Below are positions 28,487 through 36,135 of a DNA stretch of 56,889 bases, piece after piece. Positions within the stretch are counted from its first letter, which is position 1. Each line of letters opens with the position of its first letter. The notes under the pieces were generated by a model. It saw only the letters and a list, made by a program, of their open reading frames with translations, had not been told where the DNA came from and did no database searches. Where the stretch lies: NCBI GenBank assembly GCA_018883125.1, contig VEQR01000009.1, positions 1 through 56,889 of the forward strand, read 5' to 3'. The stretch comes from Candidatus Kapaibacterium sp. GTDB lineage: Bacteria > Bacteroidota > Ignavibacteria > Kapaibacteriales > Kapaibacteriaceae. The translations under genes were made by a program, and so were the position numbers.

Positions 28487-28511
28487 TTCGCACTGGTAAT
28501 TGGAGAACATA

Positions 28512-29639
28512 ATGCCCCGTCCCACGGCCATTCTTGCCCTCGAAAACGGTTTAACGATCGAGGGTACGGCTATTGGTGCAGTCGGGGCCGAATGCTCGGG
28601 CGAACTGGTCTTCAATACGGCCATGTCGGGGTATCAGGAGATCCTCACCGACCCGTCCTACAAGGGACAGATCGTCACCTTCACCTACCCGCACATCGGC
28701 AACTACGGGGTTAGCCCCGACGATGTGGAGTCCGACCGTATTCAGGCTTCTGGCCTTGTGGTGCACGAGCTCTCACCGGTGGTGTCGAACTATCGGGCGA
28801 CAGGCTCGCTGCAGTCCTATCTCGAATCCGAGGGCATTGCCGGCATTGAAGGCGTAGACACGCGCATGATCGTTCGCATTCTCCGCTCGGAGGGGGCTAT
28901 GCGCTGCGTGATCGCTCATGGAGAGAACCTTGACGGACGTGAACTCGTTGAGCGTGCGCGCAATGTTCCGTCCATGAACGGTCTTGATCTTACGCCGCTG
29001 GTAACCACCAAAGCCCCTTATCATGTTGGTGAGCGTGGCATCACGGAATGGGATTACCGTCCGGAGGTCCGCGGTTCCGGAGCGCGGCCCCACATCGTAG
29101 CACTCGATTTCGGCATCAAGCGCAATATCCTTCGTCGGCTTGTCCATCATGGCTTCGACGTAACAGTTCTGCCGGCCGATACCTCGGCCGAGGGGGTGCT
29201 TGCGCATAACCCCGACGGTGTATTCCTGAGCAACGGTCCCGGAGATCCAGCAGCCGTGACGTCGGCCATCGAATGTGCCAAGGGGCTTATCGGGAAGAAG
29301 CCGATCTTTGGCATCTGCCTTGGTCACCAGATCCTCTCACTGGCCGTGGGAGCCTCCACCTACAAGCTCAAGTTCGGTCACCGCGGGGCCAACCATCCGG
29401 TGAAGAATCTCGCAACGGGCGGTATCGAGATCACGTCCCAGAACCACGGATTCGCCGTCGACCCGGATTCACTGCCGCAGAACGTGACAATGACGCATGT
29501 GAACCTGAATGATCAGACCTGCGCCGGCATCGCGCTTACGGATGCCCCGGCCTTTGCCGTGCAGTACCACCCCGAGGCCAGCCCGGGGCCTCACGACTCC
29601 GACTACCTCTTCGATCAGTTCCGGGCCATGGTTGGGTAG
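28512..29639 (+). CDS. carA: Carbamoyl-phosphate synthase small (glutaminase) subunit
   Basis: The ATG at 28512 has GGAG 6 bp upstream; the track's TTG start at 28500 is rejected. The 375-residue subunit hydrolyses glutamine and passes ammonia to CarB for pyrimidine and arginine synthesis. The N-terminal CPSase domain shows [37 protein letters not shown]. The class I glutamine amidotransferase domain has [12 protein letters not shown], the nucleophile Cys in [16 protein letters not shown] and the His-Glu pair in [15 protein letters not shown]. carB is not in the window. The last codons and stop lie in a 34-bp sequence repeated at 32304-32337. Confidence 0.97.
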   Translation: MPRPTAILALENGLTIEGTAIGAVGAECSGELVFNTAMSGYQEILTDPSYKGQIVTFTYPHIGNYGVSPDDVESDRIQASGLVVHELSPVVSNYRATGSLQSYLESEGIAGIEGVDTRMIVRILRSEGAMRCVIAHGENLDGRELVERARNVPSMNGLDLTPLVTTKAPYHVGERGITEWDYRPEVRGSGARPHIVALDFGIKRNILRRLVHHGFDVTVLPADTSAEGVLAHNPDGVFLSNGPGDPAAVTSAIECAKGLIGKKPIFGICLGHQILSLAVGASTYKLKFGHRGANHPVKNLATGGIEITSQNHGFAVDPDSLPQNVTMTHVNLNDQTCAGIALTDAPAFAVQYHPEASPGPHDSDYLFDQFRAMVG

Positions 29640-29648
29640 GGGGCGAGG
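29615..29648 (+). repeat. 34-bp direct repeat, copy 1 (carA 3' end)
   Basis: This copy covers the last eight carA codons, its TAG stop and 9 bp beyond. It is identical to 32304-32337. The two copies bracket about 2.65 kb holding only the split beta-propeller gene. The layout resembles an attachment site at a gene 3' end, but no integrase is present. Confidence 0.9.
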
Positions 29649-29686
29649 CAAGCGCAAGAACTGCTGCTTTCCGAAGCAATCATCGT

Positions 29687-31588
29687 CTAGTCATTGAGTA
29701 CGAGAATCAGCCGCTGCAGGGTGGCGCTACCCGTGGAAAGATGTGCTACGTATGTGCCGGTAATGCCGCGTTGAACCTGGATTCGCTCTCCGGTGAGTGT
29801 GTAGAGAGCAAGGAGCGTAAGATCACTGCGCTGCCATTGGTTCAGGTGTTCCTGCCATGACATCGCCAGGTGCCCCACGTCGGTGACGGTGGAGACAGCA
29901 GCTCCGGAATTCTGCTCCACGCCGGAGGTCACACGTGTTCCGTACACTCCCGTCGACGTGCAGTAGTAAACACGCTTTCCTTGTTCATACTGGAACATGG
30001 ATATCACGTACGTTCCGGCTGGGATGCCGGGCACGTCGTACAATTCCCACGTCAGGCCGTTGTCCTTACTGCCCAGCACACCGTCATTAGCCAACAGGAT
30101 AAGCGTGCCGTTGGCCTCAACAACACCGTTGCCACCGAGAAGTCGGTACGGGGTAGAACAATACGACGTATGCACAAGATTCCACGACCTGCCCATGTCC
30201 GCCGAGCGGACAACGAAATGGTCGAGGGCGGAATGGTTCTTTGTCTCCAGCGGTGGTGCCTGGTCATCAGACTTGACCGGAGCCGTGTCGCGTACAACCC
30301 GCGTTGCCGAGGCTACGATCGAGCCGTCCGGCAGAAGCAGGTGTCCAAGGAAATACGGAGACTCCAAGGGTTGGCTACTCCGCTTCCAGGTGCGACCCTT
30401 GTCGGTCGAGTGCGCGATGAAGCCACCCCGATATGGTTTGTTTTCGAGCGACTCGTTGTCCCAGATTTCCATGCCGTTGACAAATGCCACCACTGAGCCG
30501 TCGGGCATCTCGGTCATAGAGCTGACGAAACCTGTGCCTGCGGACGAGGTGGTGTCGAGCCGGGAGAGGTCAAACGACACGGAGTCACCAGAGCCGAAGA
30601 CACGGATCACGCAGCTGTCAGCGACAATCAGTTCTGTCGATCGCATCCTCAGTACGGCGGTTGCAGGCCCATCATGCAGGGTGGCCATGTAGCGCCCGTC
30701 GCGGCTGAGCTGTTTCACCGTGGTTCCCGGCATGATGACCTCGCTTTCCCCGATGAATGGGGTGCGCAGTCCCCTGCGACTCTGGATTCGTGGTCCATGG
30801 AGGTTTGCATAAAAATGGGTCTCACCACGGACGGCACTGGCACGAACCAGGCCGGGCCGTCCGGCTTCTTTGACAATTGCCATATCGTGCGGGCCCACGA
30901 CAACAGCATTCTCCGAGGAATCGGTAAATCCCAATAGCGTGGGAATCACCTTCAATGGTTCAAGATCCCGACACAGTTCATTCAACCACAACACTTCGCC
31001 ATCCCCTCGAACCAGTGCTATAGGACGTGATTCGGCAATATGGTAAACCTGAATCAGGGAGTCCGAAATGCTCTTGAACCCCTCGCCCAATGAAACAAAG
31101 AACCCTGGTCGAATCGCGCCCTGTTGCACCTGAGTGGAATCACGGGTAAGGTCTACCTTAGAATACTCCAGTTCCTTGGCGGAGGTCCGATTTACTGTCA
31201 TCAGTGGGGTGTATTGCACGTTGGCAGACGCAGCCGAGATTCCGGGAACGGAATCACGAAGAACCCATTGGCCGTGGAGCCATTCGGCATACCAGTCATC
31301 GGATGAAATCATGTACAAACGTCCCGCCCCTGTGGACCGCAGGCGCACGGTGCGCAAATTGATGATCCCCGGCAGGCCGCGTACGGTTATCGATGTGTCA
31401 AATCGAAAGCGCGTTGTGTCGGAAAGATGGCACATCCATAGCGTATCAGGATTGCTGGTCGTCCGCCCCGTGGCTATCCACGCCAAACTGTCTGGGCCAA
31501 GTTTCGCATTCTTCCGCTGATCACGGCTGAAGCGTGGCACCGGATGCACGCGATTGCCTTGGCCGGGGGCGCACGCAAAGAACCGCAC
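29687..31588 (-). CDS. Secreted beta-propeller-like protein, 3' part of a gene interrupted by TAG
   Basis: The 633-codon ORF has no signal peptide, and its nominal start is a GTG. It lies in exactly the same frame as ORF 31595-32239, from which it is separated only by TAG and two codons, so the two are one gene (about 850 codons). Repeated motifs such as STDKGRTWKRSSQP, SADMGRSWNLVHTS and SKDNGLTWELYDVP are BNR/sialidase-type Asp-box repeats of beta-propellers. The last 80 residues (LTLLALYTLTGERIQVQRGITGTYVAHLSTGSATLQRLILVLND) fit a T9SS sorting domain. Without readthrough this part would be untranslated or cytosolic. It sits between 34-bp direct repeats. Confidence 0.7.
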   Translation of the reverse strand: MRFFACAPGQGNRVHPVPRFSRDQRKNAKLGPDSLAWIATGRTTSNPDTLWMCHLSDTTRFRFDTSITVRGLPGIINLRTVRLRSTGAGRLYMISSDDWYAEWLHGQWVLRDSVPGISAASANVQYTPLMTVNRTSAKELEYSKVDLTRDSTQVQQGAIRPGFFVSLGEGFKSISDSLIQVYHIAESRPIALVRGDGEVLWLNELCRDLEPLKVIPTLLGFTDSSENAVVVGPHDMAIVKEAGRPGLVRASAVRGETHFYANLHGPRIQSRRGLRTPFIGESEVIMPGTTVKQLSRDGRYMATLHDGPATAVLRMRSTELIVADSCVIRVFGSGDSVSFDLSRLDTTSSAGTGFVSSMTEMPDGSVVAFVNGMEIWDNESLENKPYRGGFIAHSTDKGRTWKRSSQPLESPYFLGHLLLPDGSIVASATRVVRDTAPVKSDDQAPPLETKNHSALDHFVVRSADMGRSWNLVHTSYCSTPYRLLGGNGVVEANGTLILLANDGVLGSKDNGLTWELYDVPGIPAGTYVISMFQYEQGKRVYYCTSTGVYGTRVTSGVEQNSGAAVSTVTDVGHLAMSWQEHLNQWQRSDLTLLALYTLTGERIQVQRGITGTYVAHLSTGSATLQRLILVLND

Positions 31589-31594
31589 TGGAGA

Positions 31595-31597
31595 CTA
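31595..31597 (-). other. In-frame amber codon splitting the beta-propeller gene
   Basis: On the minus strand the sequence reads CGC AGC TAG TCT CCA GTG CGG. The frame is open on both sides for hundreds of codons. CAG to TAG is a single transition. TAG ends bona fide genes here (carA, rplK), so it is not reassigned. Confidence 0.85.
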
Positions 31598-32239
31598 GCT
31601 GCGCAGAAGCATGGGGTGGGTGTTCACGACCTTATACATCGTGTTTGGCACCTCGAACCATGATTGACCGCAGTCAATACTAGCCAAATGCAAGCGGTTG
31701 CTATCGGGCCGTAGGATTTCGATAAGCACCGAGCCAGGCGGACCGAATTCCGAGTCTGTTAAAATGCCCTCCTTTGGAACGATCGGTCGGACCGTGCCGC
31801 TGACATCAATGTGGTACAGCAACGGTTCAAAGAACCCCCGCAAATAAAGAAGTGCACTTCCGTCGAGACAGCGATTGACGTAGCTGTACTGATATCCGGG
31901 AGAAACTTCTTTCACGGGCATCAGCTCCCCTGAGGCCAAATTCACGGAAAACATGCCATTTCTGCCCACGACAGCATACAGGGTGGCAGTTCCTTCCTTC
32001 CGGCTGCCGGTTTCGAATATCGTCCGAAGCCCCGAAGTCGAAGGATCCCGCTCCCGATAGACTAATTCAACCTGTTGTGCGCCGGAGGGGAGGGTGGAAA
32101 TCGTCAATAGCAATACCGTTAGAAGGGCCCGCAAATCGCGCTCGTTCAATGATCGCTCGTTCCAGTTCGTGCAACAACTACAGGTAATCTCTGGTGCAAT
32201 GTCATTCGAAAGACGATAGTCGGCAACAACACCATACAA
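31595..32239 (-). CDS. 5' part of the interrupted secreted beta-propeller gene
   Basis: The ORF begins with TTG at 32239, but the signal peptide (LRALLTVLLLTISTLPSGAQQ) suggests initiation at a TTG near 32149 or 32134; no strong ribosome binding site helps. After the signal the sequence (VELVYRERDPSTSGLRTIFETG, LYAVVGRNGMFSVNLASG, YQYSYVNRCLDGSALLYLRG, HLASIDCGQSWFEVP) has the strand-turn pattern of a beta-propeller, including an Asp-box-like DCGQSWFEVP. It stops at TAG after LLRS, and the same frame continues as ORF 29687-31588. On its own it would be a truncated propeller without a T9SS domain. Confidence 0.6.
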   Translation of the reverse strand: MYGVVADYRLSNDIAPEITCSCCTNWNERSLNERDLRALLTVLLLTISTLPSGAQQVELVYRERDPSTSGLRTIFETGSRKEGTATLYAVVGRNGMFSVNLASGELMPVKEVSPGYQYSYVNRCLDGSALLYLRGFFEPLLYHIDVSGTVRPIVPKEGILTDSEFGPPGSVLIEILRPDSNRLHLASIDCGQSWFEVPNTMYKVVNTHPMLLRS

Positions 32240-32303
32240 TGAACAAGATATATCGACATATGTTACATCCTTCAGGATGCCTCAACGTCTACACACCGAA
32301 GGT

Positions 32304-32337
32304 TCAGTTCCGGGCCATGGTTGGGTAGGGGGCGAGG
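32304..32337 (+). repeat. 34-bp direct repeat, copy 2
   Basis: It is identical to the carA 3' end at 29615-29648, but here it encodes nothing and lies 78 bp before tRNA-Tyr. Just downstream, at 32349-32359, stands GCGGGAATCCA, an 11-bp half unit of the REP-like repeats seen at 56 kb. Confidence 0.9.
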
Positions 32338-32367
32338 GGATGTTCTTTGCGGGAATCCACCCCGGCA

Positions 32368-32399
32368 TTTGCATAGTTTTCCCCCGACCCCTAACTTTG
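32368..32399 (+). promoter_or_regulatory. Bacteroidota-type promoter for the tRNA-secE operon
   Basis: TTTG at 32368-32371 and TAACTTTG at 32392-32399 are separated by 20 bp. Both match the -33/-7 consensus TTTG and TAnnTTTG exactly. The -7 box ends 15 bp before the first base of tRNA-Tyr, leaving a short 5' leader. Confidence 0.65.
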
Positions 32400-32414
32400 C
32401 CGGCTCTGTTGTCT

Positions 32415-32497
<83 letters not shown>

Positions 32498-32531
32498 CAA
32501 CTGCTGTGATGCACATCGGAGCAGTGTTTTT

Positions 32532-32604
32532 GCGGGAGTAACTCAGTTGGTAGAGTCACAGCCTTCCAAGCTGTTGGTCGCGAGTTCGAGTCTCGTCTCC
32601 CGCT
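32532..32604 (+). tRNA. tRNA-Gly (anticodon TCC)
   Basis: The 73-nt gene has acceptor arms GCGGGAG and CTCCCGC, D-arm ACTCAGTTGGTAGAGT, anticodon TCC in the loop CTTCCAA, and T-loop AGTTCGAGTCT. The discriminator is T and CCA is not encoded. Confidence 0.96.
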
Positions 32605-32683
32605 CTGAGAAAACCACACCCTGAGGTGTCGGGCCTGACGGTTCGTGCACTGAAGGGGTTTGGTGTCTGTGAAAGATGGCATC

Positions 32684-32756
32684 GCTGATGTAGCTCAGTT
32701 GGTAGAGCACCACCTTGGTAAGGTGGAGGTCACCGGTTCAATCCCGGTCATCAGCT
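32684..32756 (+). tRNA. tRNA-Thr (anticodon GGT)
   Basis: The 73-nt gene has acceptor arms GCTGATG and CATCAGC, anticodon stem CCACC/GGTGG with loop TTGGTAA (GGT), and T-loop GGTTCAATCCC. In many bacteria tuf follows this tRNA; here tRNA-Trp begins 20 bp later. Confidence 0.96.
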
Positions 32757-32776
32757 CAGAGTTGACAATTTATCAC

Positions 32777-32849
32777 ACGGGTGTAGCTCAGCTGGTAGAG
32801 CAGCGGTCTCCAAAACCGCAGGCCGCGGGTTCGAATCCTGCCGCCCGTG
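32777..32849 (+). tRNA. tRNA-Trp (anticodon CCA)
   Basis: The 73-nt gene has acceptor arms ACGGGTG and CGCCCGT, with G as discriminator as usual for tRNA-Trp. Anticodon stem GCGGT/ACCGC encloses CTCCAAA (CCA). It directly precedes secE (35 bp), the usual arrangement. Confidence 0.96.
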
Positions 32850-32884
32850 CAAAGTATCGTTGAACAGAGACCGGAGGAAAAGCG

Positions 32885-33067
32885 ATGGTTGATGCGATTC
32901 GCGGATTTTTTTCTGACGTCAGCAAGGAGATGAAGAAAGTCTCCTGGCCTACGCAGGACCAGCTCAAAGAGAGCACCATGGTAGTGGTCGCTACATGCCT
33001 AGTGTTTGCCGCACTTGTGTTTGTTATCGACCGCGGTGTGGTATTCCTTCTCGAGATCATTTACTGA
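32885..33067 (+). CDS. secE: Preprotein translocase subunit SecE
   Basis: The 60-residue single-span protein clamps SecY in the translocon. FFSDVSKEMKKVSWPTQDQLKESTMVV is the conserved amphipathic cytosolic helix with its VSWPT motif, followed by one membrane helix (VVVATCLVFAALVFVIDRGVVFLLEII). GGAGG stands 8 bp before the ATG. Its place between tRNA-Trp and nusG confirms the assignment of this short gene. Confidence 0.96.
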   Translation: MVDAIRGFFSDVSKEMKKVSWPTQDQLKESTMVVVATCLVFAALVFVIDRGVVFLLEIIY

Positions 33068-33081
33068 TCAGGACTGACGAA

Positions 33082-33648
33082 ATGCCTGAAGCCGGAACCC
33101 TACAATTACCTGAAGTTCGCTGGTACGCCCTGCGGATTTTCACGGGACACGAAGCACGAGTCAAAACGGCCATTGAGAATGAGCTGGCACGCCTTGGGCT
33201 AACGAGTCGCGTGCAGAGTATCGTTATCCCGACGGAGACGATCGTCGAGGTTCGCAACGGCCGTAAGCGTACGCGGGTGAGAAACTTCCTGCCCGGTTAC
33301 ATCCTGATCGAACTGTCGTTTGACGCGTATCTGCGTGACGTGATCCTTTCGCTGCAGTCGGTGATCTCCTTTGCCGGAACTCCGTCAGGACATCCCCAGC
33401 CGCTGCGTCAGGACGAGGTGGATCGAATTCTGGGACGCGTCGAGGAGCGTCGGTTCATCACCACCGTCGAAGCATCGTTCCGCGAGGGCGATCCGGTCAA
33501 GGTCATCGATGGTCCGTTCAAGAACTTCAACGCCACGGTGCGTGAGGTTAACGTTGAAAAGCAAAAGTTGAAGGTGGAAGTCGGCATTCTGGGTCGGAAG
33601 ACCCCGATCGAGCTGGACTTCAACCAAGTCGAAATTGAAAATCACTAA
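33082..33648 (+). CDS. nusG: Transcription termination/antitermination factor NusG
   Basis: The ATG at 33082 gives 188 residues; the track start at 32995 lies within secE. The N-terminal NGN domain shows RWYALRIFTGHEARVKTAIENELARLGL and RVRNFLPGYILIELSF. The KOW domain has EGDPVKVIDGPFKNFNATVREVNVEKQKLKVEVGILGRKTPIELDFNQVE. NusG binds RNA polymerase to suppress pausing and links it to Rho or ribosomes. It lies 14 bp after secE and is followed by rplK. Confidence 0.97.
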   Translation: MPEAGTLQLPEVRWYALRIFTGHEARVKTAIENELARLGLTSRVQSIVIPTETIVEVRNGRKRTRVRNFLPGYILIELSFDAYLRDVILSLQSVISFAGTPSGHPQPLRQDEVDRILGRVEERRFITTVEASFREGDPVKVIDGPFKNFNATVREVNVEKQKLKVEVGILGRKTPIELDFNQVEIENH

Positions 33649-33656
33649 TCACTGAT

Positions 33657-33688
33657 GTGGGAGGCGGGTTTACCCTGCCGCAGACCAC
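33657..33688 (+). promoter_or_regulatory. L1-binding mRNA leader (rRNA mimic) before rplK
   Basis: GTGG/CCAC and GGC-GGG/CCC-GCC stems are separated by an asymmetric internal loop (GA opposite GCAGA). GTGGGAGGC is the same as the L1-binding helix 76 region of 23S rRNA. This is the expected autoregulatory site by which free L1 represses rplK-rplA translation. Confidence 0.7.
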
Positions 33689-33703
33689 GAAAGGAATACT
33701 GTC

Positions 33704-34129
33704 ATGGCAAAAAAAGTCATGGGTACCTTCAAGCTCCAGCTCAAGGCTGGAGAGGCTACGATGGCCCCGCCGGTTGGTCCGGCATTCGGTCAGCGTGGTC
33801 TTGCAGGTATGGAATTCGTCAAGCAGTTCAATGCCAAGTCGGCCAAGCAGCCGGGCATGATCCTGCCGGTTCTCGTCACGTTCTTCAGTGACAAGAGCTT
33901 TACGTTCGAGATCAAGTCGCCACCGGCAGCAGTGTTGCTGATGAAGGCGGCCGGACTTGACAAGGGTTCTGCGGCTCCTCACCGCGATAAGGTTGGTCGC
34001 GTTAACCGTTCACAGCTTGCTGAGATCGCCAAGATCAAGATGCAGGATCTGAACTGCCACACCGAGGACAGCGCGATCAGCATGATCGCCGGAACAGCCC
34101 GCTCGATGGGTATCACGGTCACGGACTAG
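33704..34129 (+). CDS. rplK: 50S ribosomal protein L11
   Basis: The 141-residue protein binds the GTPase-associated region of 23S rRNA at the base of the L7/L12 stalk. [40 protein letters not shown] corresponds to the N-terminal domain; the usual GPALGQHGVNIM reads [12 protein letters not shown] here. The C-terminal rRNA-binding domain ends [21 protein letters not shown] stands 11 bp before the ATG. An L1-type regulatory leader precedes it. Confidence 0.97.
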   Translation: MAKKVMGTFKLQLKAGEATMAPPVGPAFGQRGLAGMEFVKQFNAKSAKQPGMILPVLVTFFSDKSFTFEIKSPPAAVLLMKAAGLDKGSAAPHRDKVGRVNRSQLAEIAKIKMQDLNCHTEDSAISMIAGTARSMGITVTD

Positions 34130-34170
34130 TGAGCCCCCTGCCCGAACAACATTTCTGAATTTCAATCACT

Positions 34171-34206
34171 GTTGGAGGTGCCCCACCGGGGTGCCGCTTG
34201 CACAAC
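34171..34206 (+). promoter_or_regulatory. Second L1-binding leader, before rplA
   Basis: GTTG/CAAC forms the outer stem, GA faces GCTTGCA in an asymmetric loop, and GGTGCCCC/GGGGTGCC forms an 8-bp inner stem with loop ACC. The architecture equals that of the rplK leader at 33657. CACGAAAGGA follows both, containing the ribosome binding site. Confidence 0.65.
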
Positions 34207-34224
34207 ACGAAAGGATATCCTTCC

Positions 34225-34923
34225 ATGGCACAAGGGAAGCGTTTTAAGAAGGCTGCCTCTTCATTCGACGGAACACAGTCGTATGACCTGGCCAAGGCCG
34301 TCGAACTCGTCAAGAAGAATGCTACGGCAAAGTTTGATGAGTCGTTTGATGTATCAATGAACCTTGGGGTAGATCCCCGCAAGGCCGACCAGCTGGTCCG
34401 TGGCACGGTTGCCCTGCCGCACGGAACGGGTAAGACCGTTCGTGTGCTGGTGATTGCTAAGGGTCCGAAGGACAAGGAAGCTCTGGATGCCGGAGCCGAT
34501 TACGCAGGTTTCTCCGATTACATCGAGAAGCTGCAAGGGGGCTGGGCAGACATCGACATCATCATCGCCACACCTGATGTGATGGGTGAAGTCGGTAAGC
34601 TGGGTCGCGTCCTTGGACCTCGCGGTCTGATGCCAAATCCGAAGAGCGGCACGGTGACGTTCGACGTTGCCAAGGCTGTTGCTGAAGTGAAGGCCGGTAA
34701 GATCGAGTTCCGCGTCGATAAGGCAGGCAACATCCATGCGGCCGTCGGCAAGTGCTCGTTCACAACGGACAAGCTGCTGGAAAATCTCCAGTCGTTCGTT
34801 GGAACCGTGGTCCGTGCAAAGCCCGCGTCATCGAAGGGCAAGTACGTCAAGAGCATCACCTTCAGCTCTACGATGGGCCCGGCAGTTCGCGTCGACGCGA
34901 AGTCTGTCGGTGCTGATCAATAA
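34225..34923 (+). CDS. rplA: 50S ribosomal protein L1
   Basis: The ATG at 34225 ([14 protein letters not shown]) is preferred over the track's TTG at 34198; AAAGGA is 11 bp upstream. The 232-residue protein forms the mobile L1 stalk at the E site and represses its own operon. Conserved segments are [70 protein letters not shown] and [19 protein letters not shown]. The gene is headed by its own L1-site-like hairpin. Confidence 0.97.
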   Translation: MAQGKRFKKAASSFDGTQSYDLAKAVELVKKNATAKFDESFDVSMNLGVDPRKADQLVRGTVALPHGTGKTVRVLVIAKGPKDKEALDAGADYAGFSDYIEKLQGGWADIDIIIATPDVMGEVGKLGRVLGPRGLMPNPKSGTVTFDVAKAVAEVKAGKIEFRVDKAGNIHAAVGKCSFTTDKLLENLQSFVGTVVRAKPASSKGKYVKSITFSSTMGPAVRVDAKSVGADQ

Positions 34924-34987
34924 CTCCAAAACTATTACGCCACTGTCGGCGCATCACGCTTCTAACACTGTCTTTTGACGGGTTGAT

Positions 34988-35542
34988 GTGCCGGCGACAC
35001 AAACAATAAACAACGTTATGATCACGAAAGAACAAAAGCAGGCAGTCGTCGCCGAGCTCGCGGAGCACATCCGCAATGCGTCGAGTCTGTATTTCGTGGA
35101 TTTCACCGGCATGACCGTCGCACAGGACCAAGCGTTCCGCAAGGACCTGCGCGCCAAGGGCGTCACCATGAGGGTTGCCAAGAATACCCTTCTGCTGCGC
35201 GCACTTGCTGAGGTCGGTGGCTACGAGATCGAAGACACGAAGCTGGCAGGCCAGACGGCGATGATCCTCGGTGGAAGCGATCCGGTTGCTCCTGCAAAGG
35301 TGATCCGTCAGTACTTTGAGAAGCTCGAAAAGCCCCGTCTCAAGGTAGCGGTAGTCGAAGGCATGTACTTCGACGCATCACAGCTTAAGCAGGTATCGGA
35401 ACTTCCAACGCGCGAAGAACTCATTGCCAGCATGCTGGGCAGCATCAACGCACCGATCTCCGGTATCGTTGGCAGCCTGAATGCCGTCATGCGAGACCTC
35501 GCATCGATCATCGAAGAGGTCGGCAAGAAGAAGGCTGCATAA
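34988..35542 (+). CDS. rplJ: 50S ribosomal protein L10
   Basis: The GTG at 34988 gives 184 residues; the ATG at 35018 (MITKEQKQAVVAELAEH) aligns better with usual L10 N-termini and is a realistic alternative of 174 residues. L10 anchors the L7/L12 dimers. Motifs are ASSLYFVDFTGMTVAQDQAFRKDLRAKGVTMRVAKNTLLLRAL and the C-terminal L12-binding helix (GSLNAVMRDLASIIEEVGKKKAA). The 64-bp gap after rplA holds only a small hairpin (CGCC/GGCG); a full L10 leader is not evident. Confidence 0.96.
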   Translation: MPATQTINNVMITKEQKQAVVAELAEHIRNASSLYFVDFTGMTVAQDQAFRKDLRAKGVTMRVAKNTLLLRALAEVGGYEIEDTKLAGQTAMILGGSDPVAPAKVIRQYFEKLEKPRLKVAVVEGMYFDASQLKQVSELPTREELIASMLGSINAPISGIVGSLNAVMRDLASIIEEVGKKKAA

Positions 35543-35630
35543 ACAGCAGCCGTGCGAGCGGGATGTCTCATCCGCGCTTGCCATCCCAAACAACCGTTGA
35601 ACATTCATCATTCATTCGTGGAGAAATCCA

Positions 35631-36011
35631 ATGTCAGCAATCGTAGAAGAACTCGTTGAGAAGATCGGGAACCTCACCCTCGTTGAGGCATCTGATCTCA
35701 AGAAGGCCCTTGAAGAAAAGTTCGGTGTTTCTGCTGCAGCCCCTGTGATGATCGCAGGCGCCGCTGCTGGCGCAGCTCCGGCTGCCGCTGTCGAAGAGAA
35801 GACCGAATTCGACGTTGAACTCACCGAGGGCGGAGCTCAGAAGCTCAACGTCATCAAGGTTGTTCGCGAAGTCACGGGTCTTGGTCTGAAGGAAGCCAAG
35901 GATCTTGTTGAAGGCGCTCCAAAGATCGTCAAGGAAGGTATCGCAAAGGCCGATGCCGAAGCTCTCAAGAAGAAGCTTGAAGAAGCCGGTGCCAAGGTCA
36001 CGCTGAAGTAA
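35631..36011 (+). CDS. rplL: 50S ribosomal protein L7/L12
   Basis: The 126-residue stalk protein recruits translational GTPases. The N-terminal dimerisation domain ([31 protein letters not shown]) is followed by an Ala-rich hinge ([15 protein letters not shown]) and the C-terminal domain ([48 protein letters not shown]). GGAGAAA precedes the start. A hairpin terminator follows 22 bp after the stop. Confidence 0.98.
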   Translation: MSAIVEELVEKIGNLTLVEASDLKKALEEKFGVSAAAPVMIAGAAAGAAPAAAVEEKTEFDVELTEGGAQKLNVIKVVREVTGLGLKEAKDLVEGAPKIVKEGIAKADAEALKKKLEEAGAKVTLK

Positions 36012-36033
36012 TCACGAGCGGAAATTTAACAGC

Positions 36034-36061
36034 CCCGGGACGGCAGAAATGCCGTCTCGGG
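36034..36061 (+). terminator. Hairpin between rplL and rpoB
   Basis: CCCGGGACGGCA pairs with TGCCGTCTCGGG (one wobble) around a GAAA tetraloop, followed by CGTTGTCGT. It has no strong T-run, so it may act as an attenuator that lowers rpoBC expression relative to rplL, a known arrangement in other bacteria. Confidence 0.65.
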
Positions 36062-36135
36062 CGTTGTCGTAGTAAAGCCATCCCTCGATAAGGGGGCGTT
36101 CTGACAGTCGAAACGAGTCATGCTGACGAATGACA

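Noticed and set aside
27860-28510. HNH gene as a homing endonuclease or part of an intron or intein
   Set aside because: The sequence matches the free-standing chromosomal HNH family and neither neighbour is interrupted.
31595-31597. TAG as a reassigned sense codon
   Set aside because: carA and rplK end in TAG at their expected lengths, so TAG is a normal stop in this genome.
34924-34987. L10 autoregulatory leader before rplJ
   Set aside because: The gap is only 64 bp and shows just a 4-bp hairpin; the kink-turn structure of known L10 leaders is not recognisable.
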